From positions 24,996-88,995 of the forward strand of contig NZ_JAMYWQ010000022.1 in the NCBI RefSeq assembly GCF_024160145.1: a stretch of 64,000 nucleotides of DNA, given 5' to 3'. This DNA is from Serratia nevei. GTDB taxonomy: Bacteria; Pseudomonadota; Gammaproteobacteria; Enterobacterales; Enterobacteriaceae. Under the pieces are notes generated by a model. That model was not told where the DNA came from. It did no database searches and saw only the letters and a list, made by a program, of their open reading frames with translations. The position numbers and the translations under genes were made by a program. Positions 1 through 11,910 of the stretch are shown here, one piece after another. Numbering within the stretch: the first letter of the stretch is position 1; each line of letters begins with the position of its first letter.

Positions 1-537
1 GCGAATTTCCCGTAGGTACTCGTCAAAGCCATCTCCCTGGAACACCTTCACCAGGAAACTTCCGCCTGGTGCGAGGACATCACGACACATATCCAGCGCC
101 AACTCCACCAGATACATCGATCTTGGAATATCGACCGCCGGGGTGCCACTCATATTCGGGGCCATATCGGACATGACCACCTGAACCTTACTTTCGCCTA
201 CCCGTTCCAACAGCGCCTTCAGCACCAGTTCATCACGAAAATCGCCCTGAAGGAAATCGACGCCAACGATAGGATCCATTGGCAAAATATCACAGGCGAT
301 GATGCGCCCGGTACCGCCGATTTGGGTGACCACATACTGCGACCAGCCGCCCGGTGCGGCGCCGAGATCAACCACGGTCATGCCCGGTTTGAACAGTTTG
401 TCGCTCTGCTGTATTTCATCAAGTTTAAACCAGGCGCGGGAACGCAGTCCTTTTTTCTGCGCCTGCTGTACATATTTATCGCTAAAGTGTTCTTGTAACC
501 AGCGACTGGAGCTAGCCGAACGCTTTTTATTAGCCAT
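1..537 (-). CDS. rlmE: RlmE (FtsJ/RrmJ), 23S rRNA U2552 2'-O-methyltransferase, partial
   Basis: This gene encodes the heat-shock methyltransferase that 2'-O-methylates U2552 in the A-loop of 23S rRNA, using S-adenosylmethionine during late 50S assembly. The window holds the first 179 codons; the E. coli protein has about 209, so roughly 30 C-terminal residues lie off the left edge. The protein starts [14 protein letters not shown] and carries the SAM-binding motif [13 protein letters not shown], followed by SDMAPNMSG, which contains the conserved catalytic Asp. The ATG is the complement of 535-537. It is divergent from yhbY, the usual enterobacterial arrangement, and ftsH would be expected beyond the edge. 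Identification is firm; only the 3' end is unseen. Confidence 0.97.
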   Translation of the reverse strand, partial: MANKKRSASSSRWLQEHFSDKYVQQAQKKGLRSRAWFKLDEIQQSDKLFKPGMTVVDLGAAPGGWSQYVVTQIGGTGRIIACDILPMDPIVGVDFLQGDFRDELVLKALLERVGESKVQVVMSDMAPNMSGTPAVDIPRSMYLVELALDMCRDVLAPGGSFLVKVFQGDGFDEYLREIR

Positions 538-614
538 CTCGTTTTCCAACTATCATAAAAAGAGTCTTATGTCAGGGTCGCTGCTCACGTAGACTCACAC
601 CGGTAAAGACCGAT

Positions 615-644
615 TTGGTGATATACATGAGATGGCGGTAGAAT
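615..644 (+). promoter_or_regulatory. Possible sigma70 promoter of yhbY
   Basis: TTGGTG (615-620) and TAGAAT (639-644) are separated by 18 bp and lie 37 bp before the yhbY ATG. The -10 match is good and the -35 moderate. This is inferred from consensus only. Confidence 0.45.
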
Positions 645-680
645 GTACCGTTTTCAATCCCAACTTAAGCAAAAAAGACA

Positions 681-974
681 ATGAATCTGAATAATAAACA
701 AAAACAGCACCTGAAAGGCCTGGCGCATCCGTTAAAACCGGTGGTGATGCTGGGCAATAACGGTCTTACCGAAGGGGTGCTGGCTGAAATTGAACAGGCT
801 CTGGAGCATCATGAGCTGATCAAGGTGAAAATCGCCGCTGAAGATCGCGAAACCAAAACCCTGATCGCCGACGCTATCGTGCGTGAAACGGGTGCCTGCA
901 ATGTGCAAGTTATCGGCAGCACGCTTATTCTTTACCGCCCGTCGAAAGAGCGCAAGATCAGTCTACCGCGTTAA
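681..974 (+). CDS. yhbY: YhbY, ribosome assembly RNA-binding protein (CRM domain)
   Basis: This is a 97-residue single-domain CRM (CRS1/YhbY) protein that associates with pre-50S particles in E. coli. It starts MNLNNKQKQHLKGLAHPLKP. The KH-like GxxG-type motif is seen as VMLGNNGLTEGV near residues 23-34, and the family's C-terminal stretch ends RKISLPR. Length equals the E. coli protein. It is a single-gene unit divergent from rlmE and convergent with greA, and a hairpin plus T-run follows 44 bp after the stop. A role in 50S maturation is known for the family; nothing unusual is seen. Confidence 0.95.
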   Translation: MNLNNKQKQHLKGLAHPLKPVVMLGNNGLTEGVLAEIEQALEHHELIKVKIAAEDRETKTLIADAIVRETGACNVQVIGSTLILYRPSKERKISLPR

Positions 975-1018
975 TAACCATCAGGTTAACGAAAAGGTGC
1001 CATGCGCCTGACCAAGAT

Positions 1019-1043
1019 AAAAGGCCGCTTGCGGCCTTTTTCC
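1019..1043 (+). terminator. Rho-independent terminator after yhbY (may also serve greA)
   Basis: The arms AAGGCCGC and GCGGCCTT enclose a two-base centre (more likely a 4-base loop) and are followed by a short T-run. An A-run on the 5' side lets it work on both strands, which fits convergent yhbY and greA. Confidence 0.8.
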
Positions 1044-1086
1044 TATCTTTACAAAACGTTGGCGCATTAATGACCAACGGCCTCGA

Positions 1087-1563
1087 TCAGAGATACTCCA
1101 CCTTCAGGATCTCATACTCGACGTCGCCGCCAGGGGTTTTGATCACCACCACATCGTCTTGCTCTTTGCCGATCAGGCCGCGCGCCATCGGCGAGTTTAC
1201 CGAAATCAGATTTTTCTTGAAATCGGCCTCATCGTCGCCAACGATGCGGTAAGTCACTTCTTCTTCACTGTCCAGATTCATCACCGACACGGTGGCGCCG
1301 AAGATCACCCGGCCGGTGTTCGGCATCTTGGTGATGTCGATCACCTGAGCATTGGACAGCTTGGCTTCGATTTCCTGAATGCGGCCTTCGCAGAAACCCT
1401 GCTGTTCGCGGGCGGCGTGGTACTCGGCGTTCTCTTTCAAATCGCCGTGCTCGCGCGCTTCAGCGATATCCGCAATGATTTTCGGACGGCGCACGCTTTT
1501 CAGATATTCGAGCTCTTCGCGCAGTTTTTCAGCGCCAAACAAGGTCATCGGAATTTGGTTCAT
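1087..1563 (-). CDS. greA: GreA, transcript cleavage factor
   Basis: GreA (158 residues) enters the RNA polymerase secondary channel and stimulates cleavage of backtracked RNA. The N-terminal coiled coil carries the acidic tip in [14 protein letters not shown], where Asp41 and Glu44 are the functional pair in the family. The C-terminal FKBP-like domain ends [14 protein letters not shown]. The start codon is the complement of 1561-1563. The 256-bp gap to divergent dacB is where E. coli has several greA promoters and the GraL small RNA; I could not recognise that RNA by eye here. Identification is unambiguous. Confidence 0.97.
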   Translation of the reverse strand: MNQIPMTLFGAEKLREELEYLKSVRRPKIIADIAEAREHGDLKENAEYHAAREQQGFCEGRIQEIEAKLSNAQVIDITKMPNTGRVIFGATVSVMNLDSEEEVTYRIVGDDEADFKKNLISVNSPMARGLIGKEQDDVVVIKTPGGDVEYEILKVEYL

Positions 1564-1819
1564 CGTATAAATACCTCTAAATCTTTCCTGTTCAAATAAC
1601 CGTCATCCTGACGTATTCGTATGAAAACACGGTTGGCATACCGCCACCCGCCTCCAGGCGACAAACAAAAGAAACCTGACTCGGAACGGAGCCCAAGCCA
1701 AGATCGGTTTTGCATTTTGATACGCATTTTAGCCTAGAGTTCCTTGAGGGTCATCGTTTACTTTTTCCCTGATTGCACCGTAGTATGACGGCACGTTATC
1801 CAGCTGTTATCCCGAGATT

Positions 1820-3253
1820 ATGCGTTTTTCACGAATTGTCAGTGCATTGGCTTGCGCATTTGTTCTGAATGCGAATGCGGCCCCGGTTGAAGAGTACACA
1901 CAATATCTGCCTGATGGGGCCAACCTTGCCCTGGTCGTTCAGAAAATCGGCGCCGGCACGCCGACGATCGATTACCACTCTCAGCAAATGGCGCTGCCGG
2001 CCAGTACCCAAAAAGTGCTGACGGCGCTGGCTGCGCTATTGCAACTCGGGCCCGATTACCGTTTCACCACCACGCTGGAGAGCCAGGGCGACATCCGCGA
2101 CGGCGTGCTGCGCGGCAACCTGATCGCCCGTTTCAGCGGCGATCCGACCTTCAAACGTCAGAGCCTGCGCAATATGGTGGCTGTCCTGAAGAAACAGGGC
2201 GTGCGCCAAATCAGCGGCGACGTGCTGGTCGACACGTCGGTCTTCGCCAGCCATGACAAGGCGCCGGGCTGGCCGTGGAACGATCTGACGCAGTGCTTCA
2301 GCGCACCGCCGGCCGCTGCGATCGTCGATCGCAACTGTTTCTCGGTCTCGCTGTACAGCGCGCCGAACCCGGGCGACATGGCATTTATCCGCGTCGCCTC
2401 CTACTATCCGGTCAATATGTTCAGCCAGGTGCGCACCCTGGCGCGCGGCTCCGCAGACGCGCAGTACTGTGAGCTGGACGTGGTGCCGGGCGAGCTGAAC
2501 CGCTTTACCCTGACCGGCTGCCTGACACAGCGCAGCGAACCGCTGCCGTTGGCCTTCGCCATCCAGGACGGCGCCAGCTACGCGGGCGCTATCCTGAAAG
2601 ACGAATTGACGCAGGCCGGCATCCAGATTGACGGGCACCTGAAGCGCCAGACGCGCCCCGGCATCACCGGCACGGTGATCGCGCAAACCCAGTCTGCGCC
2701 GCTGCATGACCTGTTGAAGATCATGCTGAAGAAATCGGACAACATGATCGCCGATACCGTCTTCCGCACCATCGGCCACGAACGCTTCGGCGTGCCGGGC
2801 ACCTGGCGAGCCGGTTCCGATGCGGTGCGGCAGGTGCTGCGCCAGAAGGCCGGCATCGATCTGGGCAATACCATCATCGCCGACGGCTCCGGCCTGTCGC
2901 GCCACAACCTGCTGGCGCCGGCGACCATGATGCAGGCGCTGCAGTACATCGCGCAGCACGACAACGAGCTGAACTTCATCTCGATGCTGCCGCTGTCCGG
3001 CTATGACGGCACCCTGCGCTACCGCGGCGGCCTGCATGAAGCCGGCGTCGACGGCAAAGTGTCGGCCAAGACCGGCGCACTGCAGGGCGTCTACAACCTG
3101 GCGGGCTTCATCACCACCGCCAGCGGCCAGCGCATGGCCTTCGTGCAGTATCTCTCCGGCTACGCCGTGCCGCCGGAAGATCAGAAACAGCGTCGCGCGC
3201 CGCTGGTGCGTTTCGAAAGCCGCCTGTATCGGGATATTTATCAGAACAACTGA
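1820..3253 (+). CDS. dacB: DacB (PBP4), D-Ala-D-Ala carboxypeptidase/endopeptidase
   Basis: DacB is a periplasmic class C penicillin-binding protein (477 residues, signal peptide about 1-20 ending NANA-APVEE) that trims pentapeptides and cleaves cross-links in peptidoglycan. All three active-site motifs are present: S62-T-Q-K65, S306-D-N308 and K417-T-G419. The large insert between the first two motifs is typical of PBP4. The ATG at 1820 has only a weak ribosome binding site. Eight bases separate its stop from basR, so it may be cotranscribed with the two-component genes, which is not the E. coli order. Identification is firm. Confidence 0.96.
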   Translation: MRFSRIVSALACAFVLNANAAPVEEYTQYLPDGANLALVVQKIGAGTPTIDYHSQQMALPASTQKVLTALAALLQLGPDYRFTTTLESQGDIRDGVLRGNLIARFSGDPTFKRQSLRNMVAVLKKQGVRQISGDVLVDTSVFASHDKAPGWPWNDLTQCFSAPPAAAIVDRNCFSVSLYSAPNPGDMAFIRVASYYPVNMFSQVRTLARGSADAQYCELDVVPGELNRFTLTGCLTQRSEPLPLAFAIQDGASYAGAILKDELTQAGIQIDGHLKRQTRPGITGTVIAQTQSAPLHDLLKIMLKKSDNMIADTVFRTIGHERFGVPGTWRAGSDAVRQVLRQKAGIDLGNTIIADGSGLSRHNLLAPATMMQALQYIAQHDNELNFISMLPLSGYDGTLRYRGGLHEAGVDGKVSAKTGALQGVYNLAGFITTASGQRMAFVQYLSGYAVPPEDQKQRRAPLVRFESRLYRDIYQNN

Positions 3254-3261
3254 GGCCCGTC

Positions 3262-3924
3262 ATGAAGCTGCTGGTCGTTGAGGATGATGAACTGCTGCAA
3301 CAGGGGCTGGCGCTGGCGCTGGCCGGCGAGGGCTACGTCTGCGACTGCGCTGCCACGGCGGCGGAGGCCAACGGCCTGCTCGTCACCAGCCAATACAGTC
3401 TGGTGATCCTGGATCTCGGTCTGCCGGACATGGACGGCACCGCGTTGCTGCGGCAGTGGCGCCGCCAGCAGATCGATCTGCCGGTGCTGATCCTGACCGC
3501 CCGCGACGCCCTGGAAGATCGCGTCGACGGGCTGGATGCCGGCGCCGACGACTATCTGGTCAAGCCCTTCGCGCTGGTCGAGCTGCTGGCACGCGTGCGC
3601 GCCCTCCTGCGGCGCTACCAGGGCCACAGCGACAATCTGATGCAGGTGGATGACCTGCAGCTGAACCTCTCCAGCCAGCAGGTCTACCTGCAGCAGCAGC
3701 CGGTGGAGGTGACGCCGAAAGAGTTCGCCATTCTGGCGCGTCTTATCATGCGTGCCGGGCAGACGGTCAACCGCGAACTCCTGCAGCAGGATCTCTACAC
3801 CTGGCAGGACGACCTGGGCTCCAACACCCTGGAAGTGCACATCCACAACCTGCGCCGCAAACTGGGCAAGGATCGCATCCGCACCGTGCGCGGGATCGGC
3901 TATCGTCTGGAACCTTCGTCATGA
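3262..3924 (+). CDS. basR: BasR (PmrA) response regulator, OmpR family
   Basis: This 220-residue regulator has a receiver domain (about 1-116) with the acidic pair E7/D8-D9, phospho-acceptor D51 in ILDLGLPDMDG, T79 and K101, and an OmpR-type winged helix with RRKLGKDRIRTVRGIGYRL at the C-terminus. The closest family is BasR/PmrA, which controls lipid A modification and polymyxin resistance. It starts 8 bp after dacB and its last four bases (ATGA) overlap basS, so the pair is translationally coupled. In E. coli basRS follows eptA; here no eptA is nearby, so its targets must be elsewhere. The PmrA call rests on sequence resemblance and on the partner kinase. Confidence 0.88.
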   Translation: MKLLVVEDDELLQQGLALALAGEGYVCDCAATAAEANGLLVTSQYSLVILDLGLPDMDGTALLRQWRRQQIDLPVLILTARDALEDRVDGLDAGADDYLVKPFALVELLARVRALLRRYQGHSDNLMQVDDLQLNLSSQQVYLQQQPVEVTPKEFAILARLIMRAGQTVNRELLQQDLYTWQDDLGSNTLEVHIHNLRRKLGKDRIRTVRGIGYRLEPSS

Positions 3925-4982
3925 TCAGCATGCGCCGCCGTCTGCTGCTGATGCTGGCGCTGATCCTGCTGGTCACGCAGCTGATCAGCGCCTTCTGGCT
4001 ATGGCACGAAAGCCAGGAGCAGATCGGTTTTCTGGTGGACGAAACCCTGTCCGCCAAAGTGCGCAGCGAGCGCGTCGATACCGAGATCGCCGAGGCCATC
4101 GCGTCGCTGTTGGCGCCTTCGCTGATCATGATGATCGTCACGCTGCTGGCGTCGTTCTGGGCCATCAGCTGGATCACTCGGCCGCTCAACCAATTGCAGC
4201 AGCGGCTGGAAAAGCGCTCTGCCGATAACCTGACGCCGCTGCCGATCAGCAACGACAGCCTGGAGATGGTGGCGGTCACCACCGCGCTCAATCAGCTGTT
4301 CTCACGGTTGGACAACACCATACAACAGGAACGCCTGTTCACCGCCGACGCCGCCCACGAGCTGCGCACGCCGCTGGCCGGCATTCGCCTGCATCTGGAA
4401 CTGATGGAGAAACAGGGCGCCAAGGGCAGCCAGGCGCTGATCGCCCGCATCGATCAGCTGATGCATACCGTCGAGCAACTGCTGATGCTGTCGCGCGCCG
4501 GGCAAAACTTCGCCAGCGGCCATTACCAGCATTTCGATTGGGTGGCCGAGGTGATCCAGCCGCTGCGCGAAGAGCTCGACGAAATGGCCGCCCAGCGCGG
4601 GCAAACGCTGGACTGGCAATTGCCGGCCGAGGCGGCGGTGAACGGCGATCCGGTGCTGCTGCGGCTGCTGCTGCGCAACCTGGTCGAAAATGCCCACCGT
4701 TACGGCCCGGAAGGCGGCACGATCCAGGTGCGATTAACGCCGCAGGACAACGGCTATCTGCTGCAGGTTCTCGACGATGGTCCGGGTATCAAGGAAGAGA
4801 TGGCCGGGGAGCTGACGCAGGCATTCCGCCGCATGGATCAACGCTACGGCGGCAGCGGACTGGGCTTGAATATAGTGCTTCGCATTGCGCAGCTGCACCA
4901 GGGGCGTTTGACGCTGGGAAACCGCCACGAAGCACGCGGCCTGAACGCCCAGTGCTGGTTGCCGGAAAAAGCGCTCAAATAA
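3921..4982 (+). CDS. basS: BasS (PmrB) sensor histidine kinase
   Basis: BasS is an inner-membrane kinase of 353 residues. TM1 lies at about 7-28, a short periplasmic loop at 29-63, TM2 at about 64-88, then a HAMP linker, a HisKA domain with H146 in AAHELRTPLAG, and a HATPase domain with N, G1 (DDGPGI) and G2 (GGSGLGLNI) boxes. The loop contains two ExxE motifs, E30-SQ-E33 and E55-IA-E58; in Salmonella PmrB such motifs bind Fe3+, so iron/acid sensing is likely by analogy. It overlaps basR by 4 bp and ends convergent with obgE across a shared hairpin. Kinase identity is certain; the signal is inferred. Confidence 0.88.
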   Translation: MISMRRRLLLMLALILLVTQLISAFWLWHESQEQIGFLVDETLSAKVRSERVDTEIAEAIASLLAPSLIMMIVTLLASFWAISWITRPLNQLQQRLEKRSADNLTPLPISNDSLEMVAVTTALNQLFSRLDNTIQQERLFTADAAHELRTPLAGIRLHLELMEKQGAKGSQALIARIDQLMHTVEQLLMLSRAGQNFASGHYQHFDWVAEVIQPLREELDEMAAQRGQTLDWQLPAEAAVNGDPVLLRLLLRNLVENAHRYGPEGGTIQVRLTPQDNGYLLQVLDDGPGIKEEMAGELTQAFRRMDQRYGGSGLGLNIVLRIAQLHQGRLTLGNRHEARGLNAQCWLPEKALK

Positions 4983-4983
4983 C

Positions 4984-5013
4984 AAGGGCCCAGCGTTGCA
5001 CTGAGCCCTTTAT
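4984..5013. terminator. Bidirectional terminator between basS and obgE
   Basis: AAGGGC (4984-4989) pairs with GCCCTT (5005-5010), with an inner CAG/CTG extension. It lies in the 38-bp gap between the convergent stops. The T-run is short, so strength is uncertain. Confidence 0.6.
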
Positions 5014-5020
5014 CACCGAA

Positions 5021-6193
<1,173 letters not shown>

Positions 6194-6209
6194 TTACCGT
6201 CTCCGTAAA

Positions 6210-7181
6210 TCATTCACCGGGCTGCTTCAAAGGCGCAGCCAGGGGGGGTTCTGCCCGTCGCGGCCACCACCGGTGACCAATTGCGGAAAACATGGCGCCC
6301 GCCACAACCACAAACGCGCCAACATAGCCGACGACATTCAACGTCGGCGCGGCGAATGCCTGGGGCCAGGCCAGCGCCAATAAATCTGAAAACAGCAGGG
6401 TAAACAGCGGGGTCAGCGTCACCAACGCGCTCACCTGCGCCGCCTGCCAGCGCGCCATCGCCTCCGCCAACGCGCCGTAACCGATCAACGTGTTGGCGCC
6501 GCAAAACAGCAGGCACGCCAATTGCCAGCCGCTAAGCTGGAAAATCACCTCGGGTTTGGCCAGAGGGAACAACGCTATCGCACATAAAGTGTACAACATA
6601 ACCAGGATCTGCGGCGAAGCCAGCCGGCGCAGCAACACCTTCTGCGCTACGCCGTAGCTTACCCAGACCATCGCCGCGCACACGCCCAGCACGACGCCCA
6701 GCGTGTAGTCCGTCAGCCGGGTGAAGATCTCAACCAGACTGACGTTGAAAAACAGCATCAGCCCGCCAATCAGCATCAGCGCGCCGATCGCCTGGGTGAT
6801 GCGCATGCGCTCTTTCAGGATCAGCACGCTGGCGAACATCATGCCGACCGGCGACAGTTGGCCAATCACTTGCGACGCCGTCGGGCTCAGGTATTGCAGC
6901 GATGAGCTGAACAGCACGAAGTTACCCAACAGCCCCGCCGTGGCGATCGCCAACAGCAGCAGCCAGCGCGGCTGGCGGAACATCGTCAACGGCGGCAGCT
7001 TGCCGCGCAGCGCGAGGATCACCCCCAAACCGATGGCGGCCATGGTAAAGCGATACCAGACGACGGTAAACGGCGTCATCACCGCCAACACTTCTTTCAT
7101 CGCGATCGGCAACGCGCCCCAGCAAACCGCCGTGGTTAACGCCAGGGAAATGCCAACGCCGACCTGCTGCTTCGTATCCAT
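6210..7181 (-). CDS. yhbE: YhbE, EamA/DMT-family inner-membrane transporter
   Basis: This is a ten-TM drug/metabolite transporter family protein (323 residues from the chosen start) with two EamA repeats, roughly 7-140 and 155-295. The substrate is unknown. I chose ATG at 7181 (MDTKQQVGVGIS) because GAAGG sits at proper spacing before it and it aligns with E. coli YhbE; a GTG five codons upstream (7196) would extend it. Conserved stretches include LQYLSPTASQVIGQLSPVGM and RWQAAQVSALVTLTPLFT. It lies between rpmA and obgE as in E. coli, after an intervening terminator-like hairpin. Function remains unproven in the family. Confidence 0.9.
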   Translation of the reverse strand: MDTKQQVGVGISLALTTAVCWGALPIAMKEVLAVMTPFTVVWYRFTMAAIGLGVILALRGKLPPLTMFRQPRWLLLLAIATAGLLGNFVLFSSSLQYLSPTASQVIGQLSPVGMMFASVLILKERMRITQAIGALMLIGGLMLFFNVSLVEIFTRLTDYTLGVVLGVCAAMVWVSYGVAQKVLLRRLASPQILVMLYTLCAIALFPLAKPEVIFQLSGWQLACLLFCGANTLIGYGALAEAMARWQAAQVSALVTLTPLFTLLFSDLLALAWPQAFAAPTLNVVGYVGAFVVVAGAMFSAIGHRWWPRRAEPPLAAPLKQPGE

Positions 7182-7230
7182 ATCACCTTCGCCCACGCTG
7201 ACGGGCCTGCACCCGGGCAGCCCATAAATG

Positions 7231-7260
7231 TAAAAAGCCCCGCAACGAATTGCGGGGCTT
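7231..7260 (-). terminator. Terminator after rpmA
   Basis: AAGCCCCGCAA (7235-7245), loop CGAA and TTGCGGGGCTT (7250-7260) form an 11-bp stem, with a run of Ts on the minus strand. It probably ends most rplU-rpmA transcripts, with read-through into yhbE-obgE. Confidence 0.85.
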
Positions 7261-7286
7261 ACATCTATTTCGTAAGGCTCGAAAAA

Positions 7287-7556
<270 letters not shown>

Positions 7557-7561
7557 CTAAC

Positions 7562-7930
<369 letters not shown>

Positions 7931-7946
7931 TCACAATAGGGCGCGA

Positions 7947-7975
7947 ATTCTACGCAAAAAAGCGGCGCATGACAA
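7947..7975 (-). promoter_or_regulatory. Sigma70 promoter of rplU-rpmA
   Basis: On the minus strand TTGTCA (7970-7975) and TAGAAT (7947-7952) are separated by exactly 17 bp, followed by a GC-rich discriminator. It lies about 75 bp before the rplU ATG. Confidence 0.75.
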
Positions 7976-8143
7976 GAGCAGAATAAGACCAGAAGGAGAA
8001 AAAAGAAGAAAAAAAGCACAGTTTCTTTCGTGGCGTTTATCTGAACCGTTTTTCAAGTACAATCATAGGGACAGTTACCGCCATGTACCGATGTGAGCAG
8101 CGATCTCAACGCGGTGAAGAGAAACACAGCTGAAAAAAATACA

Positions 8144-9115
8144 ATGAACCTAGAGCAAATTACCGAGTTAACCGCGCAAGATATGGCGGCCGTGAACGCA
8201 ACAATTCTCGAACAGCTGAATTCCGATGTCACGCTCATCAATCAGCTTGGCTATTACATTATCAGCGGTGGCGGTAAGCGCATCCGGCCGATGATCGCCG
8301 TCCTGGCGGCGCGGGCGCTGGGCTATGAAGGCAACAAGCACGTCACCGTCGCCGCCCTGATCGAATTCATTCATACCGCCACGCTGCTGCATGACGACGT
8401 CGTCGACGAATCGGACATGCGCCGCGGCAAAGCCACCGCCAACGCGGCGTTCGGCAACGCCGCCAGCGTGCTGGTCGGCGACTTTATCTATACCCGCGCC
8501 TTCCAGATGATGACCAGCCTGGAATCCTTGCGCGTGCTGGCGCTGATGTCGGAGGCGGTCAACGTCATCGCCGAAGGTGAAGTGCTGCAGTTGATGAACG
8601 TGCACGATCCCGACATCAGCGAAGAAAGCTATATGCGGGTGATCTACAGCAAAACCGCGCGTCTGTTTGAGGCGGCGGCTCAATCGTCTGCGATCCTCTC
8701 CGGTGCCAGCGCCGCGCAAGAGCAGGCGCTGCAAGATTACGGCCGCTACCTCGGCACCGCATTCCAGCTGATCGACGATCTGCTCGACTACAGCGCCGAC
8801 GGCAGCACCCTGGGTAAAAACACCGGTGACGATCTGAATGAAGGGAAACCGACCCTGCCGCTGCTGCACGCAATGCACAACGGCGATGACGCGCAGCGCG
8901 ACATGATCCGCGGTGCGATTGAGCAAGGCAACGGCCGTCACCTGTTGGAGCCGGTACTGCAGGCGATGCAGCAATGCGGTTCGCTGGAATACACCCGCAA
9001 ACGCGCCGAGGAAGAAGCCGACAAGGCCATCGCCGCGCTGCAGGCGTTGCCGGCATCGGAGCACCGTACGGCGTTGGAAGGCCTGGCCCACCTGGCGGTG
9101 CAACGCGATTTTTAA
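8144..9115 (+). CDS. ispB: IspB, octaprenyl diphosphate synthase
   Basis: IspB builds the C40 side chain of ubiquinone and menaquinone from FPP and IPP. The 323-residue protein has both aspartate-rich motifs, LLHDDVVDESD (about 80-90) and FQLIDDLLDYS (about 208-218), and GGGKRIRP near the N-terminus. I place the start at ATG 8144 (MNLEQITELTAQDM), which matches the E. coli N-terminus; the open frame continues upstream to 8093 but that part is not conserved. It is monocistronic and divergent from rplU. A hairpin follows the stop. Confidence 0.97.
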   Translation: MNLEQITELTAQDMAAVNATILEQLNSDVTLINQLGYYIISGGGKRIRPMIAVLAARALGYEGNKHVTVAALIEFIHTATLLHDDVVDESDMRRGKATANAAFGNAASVLVGDFIYTRAFQMMTSLESLRVLALMSEAVNVIAEGEVLQLMNVHDPDISEESYMRVIYSKTARLFEAAAQSSAILSGASAAQEQALQDYGRYLGTAFQLIDDLLDYSADGSTLGKNTGDDLNEGKPTLPLLHAMHNGDDAQRDMIRGAIEQGNGRHLLEPVLQAMQQCGSLEYTRKRAEEEADKAIAALQALPASEHRTALEGLAHLAVQRDF

Positions 9116-9142
9116 GAAACAATGGTTTCTTAACGCTCTCAT

Positions 9143-9164
9143 CAGGCCCGCTCATGCGGGCCTG
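9143..9164. terminator. Hairpin between ispB and the Mu-type regulator gene
   Basis: CAGGCCCGC (9143-9151), loop TCAT, GCGGGCCTG (9156-9164). The stem is strong but there is no long T-run on either strand. A smaller hairpin, AAGAAAC/GTTTCTT, overlaps the ispB stop (9114-9131). Probably a bidirectional terminator for convergent genes. Confidence 0.6.
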
Positions 9165-9165
9165 C

Positions 9166-9531
9166 CTATGTCTTGATCTCTTCGTCGATACGCGCCAGCA
9201 GGCCGCCGATCCCTTCCCGCATCAGGAAAGCCACCAGTTTCTCACGCTCGTTTTCCGTCAGATGATAGTAATACTCGATCCATACCGCTAACGGATCCTG
9301 ACGCTCTACGTCATACGCCGCCCCGTCTTCCTTCAGCATCAGCAGGTTGCGTGCGCCTGGCGGCAGGCTGTCGATATGATACTCCAACGCTTTTCCCTGT
9401 ACGCCTTTACGCCTGCGGCTGACCCAGCTTTCGCGCCGGGCCATCAGATTGATTCCCTGTGGTGAGGAAGGTAATCCTGCGATGCCTGTCAGCTCCTTGG
9501 CGGCAAACCACTCGTTTTTCATAGCCATCAT
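9166..9531 (-). CDS. Mu-type HTH DNA-binding protein (MuA/Mu repressor N-domain-like)
   Basis: A 121-residue protein. Its first about 65 residues (NEWFAAKELTGIAGLPSS..., then RRKGVQGKALEYHIDSLPP) follow the pattern of the winged-helix domain shared by MuA transposase and the Mu c repressor (GLP..., W..R...GV.GGKA.EY...SLP). The C-terminal half (VWIEYYYHLTENEREKLVAFLMREG) is helical and lacks a transposase catalytic domain, so a regulator is more likely than a transposase. Start is ATG 9531 or, in frame, 9528 or 9522; no strong ribosome binding site decides. It faces sfsB, a Ner-like gene, across 172 bp, as repressor and ner do in phage Mu. Function is inferred only. Confidence 0.75.
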   Translation of the reverse strand: MMAMKNEWFAAKELTGIAGLPSSPQGINLMARRESWVSRRRKGVQGKALEYHIDSLPPGARNLLMLKEDGAAYDVERQDPLAVWIEYYYHLTENEREKLVAFLMREGIGGLLARIDEEIKT

Positions 9532-9562
9532 CTCTGGGCAATAGTGGGCAACGTCATTTTTT

Positions 9563-9611
9563 GGAAATTACTTGGGTCTTTTTTAGGAAATTTAATGGTA
9601 TTCTGGTTTCC
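9563..9611. promoter_or_regulatory. Repeated GGAAATT half-sites between two divergent regulator genes
   Basis: GGAAATT occurs at 9563-9569 and 9586-9592, 23 bp apart and each preceded by a T-run, and GGTTTCC lies inverted at 9605-9611. The spacing is about two helical turns. They may be operator sites for one of the flanking DNA-binding proteins; this is inference. Confidence 0.35.
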
Positions 9612-9703
9612 GAATAAGCGTTTCACGTTGTTCAAACGCCTAACCTTGACCCGTTAGTTATACCACTAATGCAACTTTGGCTAATCAGAAAAGGAATGTA
9701 AAC

Positions 9704-9964
9704 ATGAATTCAAGGAACCAGGATTGGCACCCGGCAGACATCATTGCGGCACTACGCAAGCAGGGCACCACGCTGGCAGCGGTGTCGCGCAAAGCCGGAT
9801 TAAGCTCATCGACGCTGGCCAATGCGCTGTCGCGCCCGTGGCCAAAGGGGGAATGGCTGATCGCCGAAGCCGTGGGCGTTCACCCTTCGGAAATCTGGCC
9901 AAGCCGCTATTATGACCCGCACAGCGATCGCCTGCTGGATCGCAAAGCGCGTATCAAGTCGTGA
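9704..9964 (+). CDS. sfsB: SfsB (Nlp), Ner-like transcriptional regulator
   Basis: An 86-residue lambda-repressor-like HTH protein of the Ner family. The core DWHPADIIAALRKQGTTLAAVSRKAG and LSSSTLANALSRPWPKGE matches E. coli SfsB (Nlp), a putative activator of maltose genes. Start is ATG 9704 (MNSRNQDWHP) preceded by AAGGAA; a TTG upstream at 9677 is unlikely. It lies next to ispB as in E. coli, but murA does not follow; mdh does. The Ner family is a phage Mu regulator family, and a Mu-type HTH gene is divergent here. Identity is good; the biological role is weakly known. Confidence 0.88.
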   Translation: MNSRNQDWHPADIIAALRKQGTTLAAVSRKAGLSSSTLANALSRPWPKGEWLIAEAVGVHPSEIWPSRYYDPHSDRLLDRKARIKS

Positions 9965-9973
9965 ACGCGAGGC

Positions 9974-10003
9974 AAAAAAAACCGCCGGAACAGCGTCCGG
10001 CGG
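9974..10003 (-). terminator. Terminator after mdh (also sfsB)
   Basis: CCGCCGGA (9982-9989) pairs with TCCGGCGG (9996-10003). A run of As at 9974-9981 gives a T-run on the minus strand, so it primarily ends mdh. Confidence 0.8.
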
Positions 10004-10030
10004 CGTTTATCGGCTGGCTATCGACAACAG

Positions 10031-11904
<1,874 letters not shown>

Positions 11905-11910
11905 AACCTG

